DNA of 22,536 nt from an uncultured Planctomycetaceae bacterium (GTDB lineage Bacteria > Planctomycetota > Planctomycetia > Pirellulales > Pirellulaceae). The stretch lies in assembly GCA_937967665.1 (NCBI GenBank), contig CALBSZ010000496.1:1-22536 (forward strand), read 5' to 3'. This document shows positions 21,874-22,536 of the stretch, in pieces. The position numbers were made by a program, and so were the translations under genes. The stretch's first letter is position 1. Each line of letters starts with the position of its first letter. The notes under the pieces were generated by a model. That model searched no databases, was not told where the DNA came from, and saw nothing but the letters and a program-made list of their open reading frames with translations.

Positions 21874-21880
21874 GGACCAA

Positions 21881-21887
21881 CACCTTT
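21881..21887 (-). promoter_or_regulatory. Shine-Dalgarno sequence of the giant gene
   Basis: On the minus strand AAAGGTG stands 7 bases before the ATG at 21873. It pairs partly with the anti-Shine-Dalgarno end of 16S rRNA and fixes this ATG as the preferred start over the second in-frame Met at 21855. Confidence 0.7.
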
Positions 21888-21915
21888 GATTAGTTCCACA
21901 AAGTTGCGAATCATG

Positions 21916-21933
21916 ACGGGCGTTCAAGCCCGT
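21916..21933 (-). promoter_or_regulatory. Hairpin in the 5' leader
   Basis: ACGGGC (21916-21921) and GCCCGT (21928-21933) form a perfect 6-bp stem with a 6-base loop, about 43 bases upstream of the start codon. There is no following T-run on the minus strand, so it is not a typical terminator. It could modulate mRNA stability or translation; no riboswitch class is recognised. Confidence 0.35.
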
Positions 21934-22072
21934 TGGAATCGATCTAACTCCTTGCAAGGCAATAAATAACGCGAACGTGCGCCAACGCCTTTTGCCGAGA
22001 AGAGAGAGAGTGCGTGTGGATAAAAATGGGGGAAATGCAATCTATGTGCAGACAGTGCAACACATTAGTTGG

Positions 22073-22100
22073 ATTATAATTGCAGGTCTCTCTCTTGCAA
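22073..22100 (-). promoter_or_regulatory. Candidate sigma70-type promoter for the giant gene
   Basis: On the minus strand TTGCAA (22100-22095) and a perfect TATAAT (22078-22073) are separated by 16 bases. Transcription would begin near 22066, giving a leader of about 190 bases. The -10 region ATTATAAT is palindromic and so also reads TATAAT on the plus strand, but no plus-strand gene needs it. Planctomycete promoters are poorly conserved, so this is a tentative call. Confidence 0.4.
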
Positions 22101-22444
22101 TGAATTCGCGACTTAACGCCAAATAGGCAAAATAGGTTAGACAGATTCGCGGAGCTTTAGACGCGGGCTGGAACGAGCAAGTTCCATCGGTTGTAACAGT
22201 CGTATGTTCCCTGTGAGCGACTTTCACGAACAATCGGCCCGGAGGCTGTTCAAACTCCTTTACACGAGTTGCTTTTATCCGCTTTAACCCTTTGTTCGGA
22301 TCGATCGCTACGGGTCCTACAAAGTGTGCCATCGTTCCAGAAAAGTGTGCGGCGGCAGCCAGAAGATTTGTTCGGCAGCGCGCGCATCGTTTCAACAGGC
22401 AGCGATGGCGAGCGGAAGATGAGGATTGACTTGCTGTTTGTAGT

Positions 22445-22464
22445 CCTGCGACTCCGTTCGCAGG
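22445..22464 (+). repeat. Hairpin repeat, variant A
   Basis: CCTGCGA (22445-22451) and TCGCAGG (22458-22464) make a perfect 7-bp stem around the loop CTCCGT. It is a relative, in opposite orientation, of the two GC-rich elements that follow; stem differences from them are compensatory. Confidence 0.6.
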
Positions 22465-22494
22465 TCCCCGCGGGCGGAGCCGCGGGACTACGGG
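22460..22494 (+). repeat. GC-rich palindromic repeat, copy B1
   Basis: A 35-base unit identical to the one at 22501-22535. Inside it, 22464-22473 and 22480-22488 pair as a 9-bp stem with one bulged C (22469) and a 6-base loop GCGGAG. It resembles dispersed REP-like hairpins found between planctomycete genes. Confidence 0.7.
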
Positions 22495-22500
22495 TAGTTT

Positions 22501-22535
22501 GCAGGTCCCCGCGGGCGGAGCCGCGGGACTACGGG
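22501..22535 (+). repeat. GC-rich palindromic repeat, copy B2
   Basis: Identical 35-base copy of B1, separated from it by 6 bases (TAGTTT). The array reaches the window edge, so more copies may follow. Confidence 0.7.
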
Positions 22536-22536
22536 C

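Larger units (their letters stand above)
21874..22439. other. Upstream intergenic region, no convincing gene
   Basis: This stretch is clearly more AT-rich than the gene, especially 21960-22150. Besides the promoter, leader hairpin and ribosome site it shows a perfect 10-bp palindrome CCTTGCAAGG (21950-21959), an inverted GA/CT repeat (22000-22009 against 22087-22096) and two direct copies of AAAGTGTGC (22321-22329, 22342-22350) 21 bases apart. A minus-strand frame at 22042-22395 begins only with TTG, has no ribosome site and overlaps the promoter candidate; I do not accept it as a gene. Confidence 0.6.

Noticed and set aside
21853..21855. Second in-frame Met (residue 7) as alternative start
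   Set aside because: No ribosome site at the right distance, whereas the first ATG has AAAGGTG 7 bases upstream.
21916..21933. Leader hairpin as a transcription terminator
   Set aside because: The stem is only 6 bp and is not followed by a T-run on either strand, and it lies inside the presumed leader of the giant gene.
22075..22080. TATAAT on the plus strand as a second promoter
   Set aside because: It arises from the palindrome ATTATAAT; no -35 match at the right distance and no plus-strand gene follows.
22042..22395. Minus-strand frame of 117 codons upstream of the giant gene
   Set aside because: It begins only with TTG, has no Shine-Dalgarno sequence, no recognisable domain, and its end overlaps the better-supported promoter candidate.
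22440..22536. CRISPR array at the right edge
   Set aside because: The two identical 35-base units are separated by only 6 bases and are palindromic along most of their length; there is no spacer of normal size and no cas gene.

Overview
The window is almost entirely one enormous protein-coding gene read on the minus strand. It starts at an ATG at 21873 (preceded by a well-spaced Shine-Dalgarno sequence) and stays open, in one frame, to base 1, where the window ends before any stop. I split the whole frame into codons and found no in-frame stop: 7,291 codons, roughly 0.75 MDa at about 105 Da per residue, with the C-terminus missing. Only about 660 bases at the right-hand end (21874-22536) are non-coding.

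The likely source is a member of the Planctomycetota, probably of the Pirellula/Rhodopirellula type. The N-terminus has a basic leader followed by LERFEDRRLLA, the short motif (LEPR-xLL / xDRRLLA type) that opens many giant planctomycete surface proteins. The gene is GC-rich, and the domain mix (PPC domains, right-handed beta-helices, a GEVED-like piece, a metzincin-like domain, long tandem beta modules) is typical of that phylum. No genus can be named from the sequence.

Layout, N- to C-terminus (right to left): leader and motif (residues 1-42); Ig-like beta region (43-468); module block 1 (about 469-744); an M10-peptidase-like domain whose zinc-binding motif has been erased (824-950); PPC-type domain (972-1129); long beta-helix region with two inserted Fn3-like copies (1189-2131); two more PPC-like domains (about 2143-2511); propeller-like region (2562-2778); module block 2 (2782-3465); second propeller-like region (3468-3772); jelly-roll-like beta-sandwich (3772-3941); long module block 3 (3942-5221); beta-sandwich (5222-5372) followed by one isolated module; a canonical PPC domain (5550-5680); second beta-helix (5680-5945); Ig-like domain (5962-6095); module block 4 (6095-6680); GEVED-like fragment (6698-6751); module block 5 (6752-7291, running off the window).

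The main architectural unit is a repeat of about 50-95 residues with a DGETFTVSDG strand pair, a FEFD core, often a helix-like segment and an LGLSPxNLGNGxVHLGG ending. I count 33 FEFD-like cores. I do not recognise it as a named family. The protein is built as a cell-surface or secreted adhesin/scaffold. Its twelve cysteines, all in six closely spaced pairs, argue for an oxidising extracytoplasmic location. The upstream region holds a plausible promoter, a 5' leader with a hairpin, and at the window edge three related GC-rich hairpin repeats with compensatory base changes.
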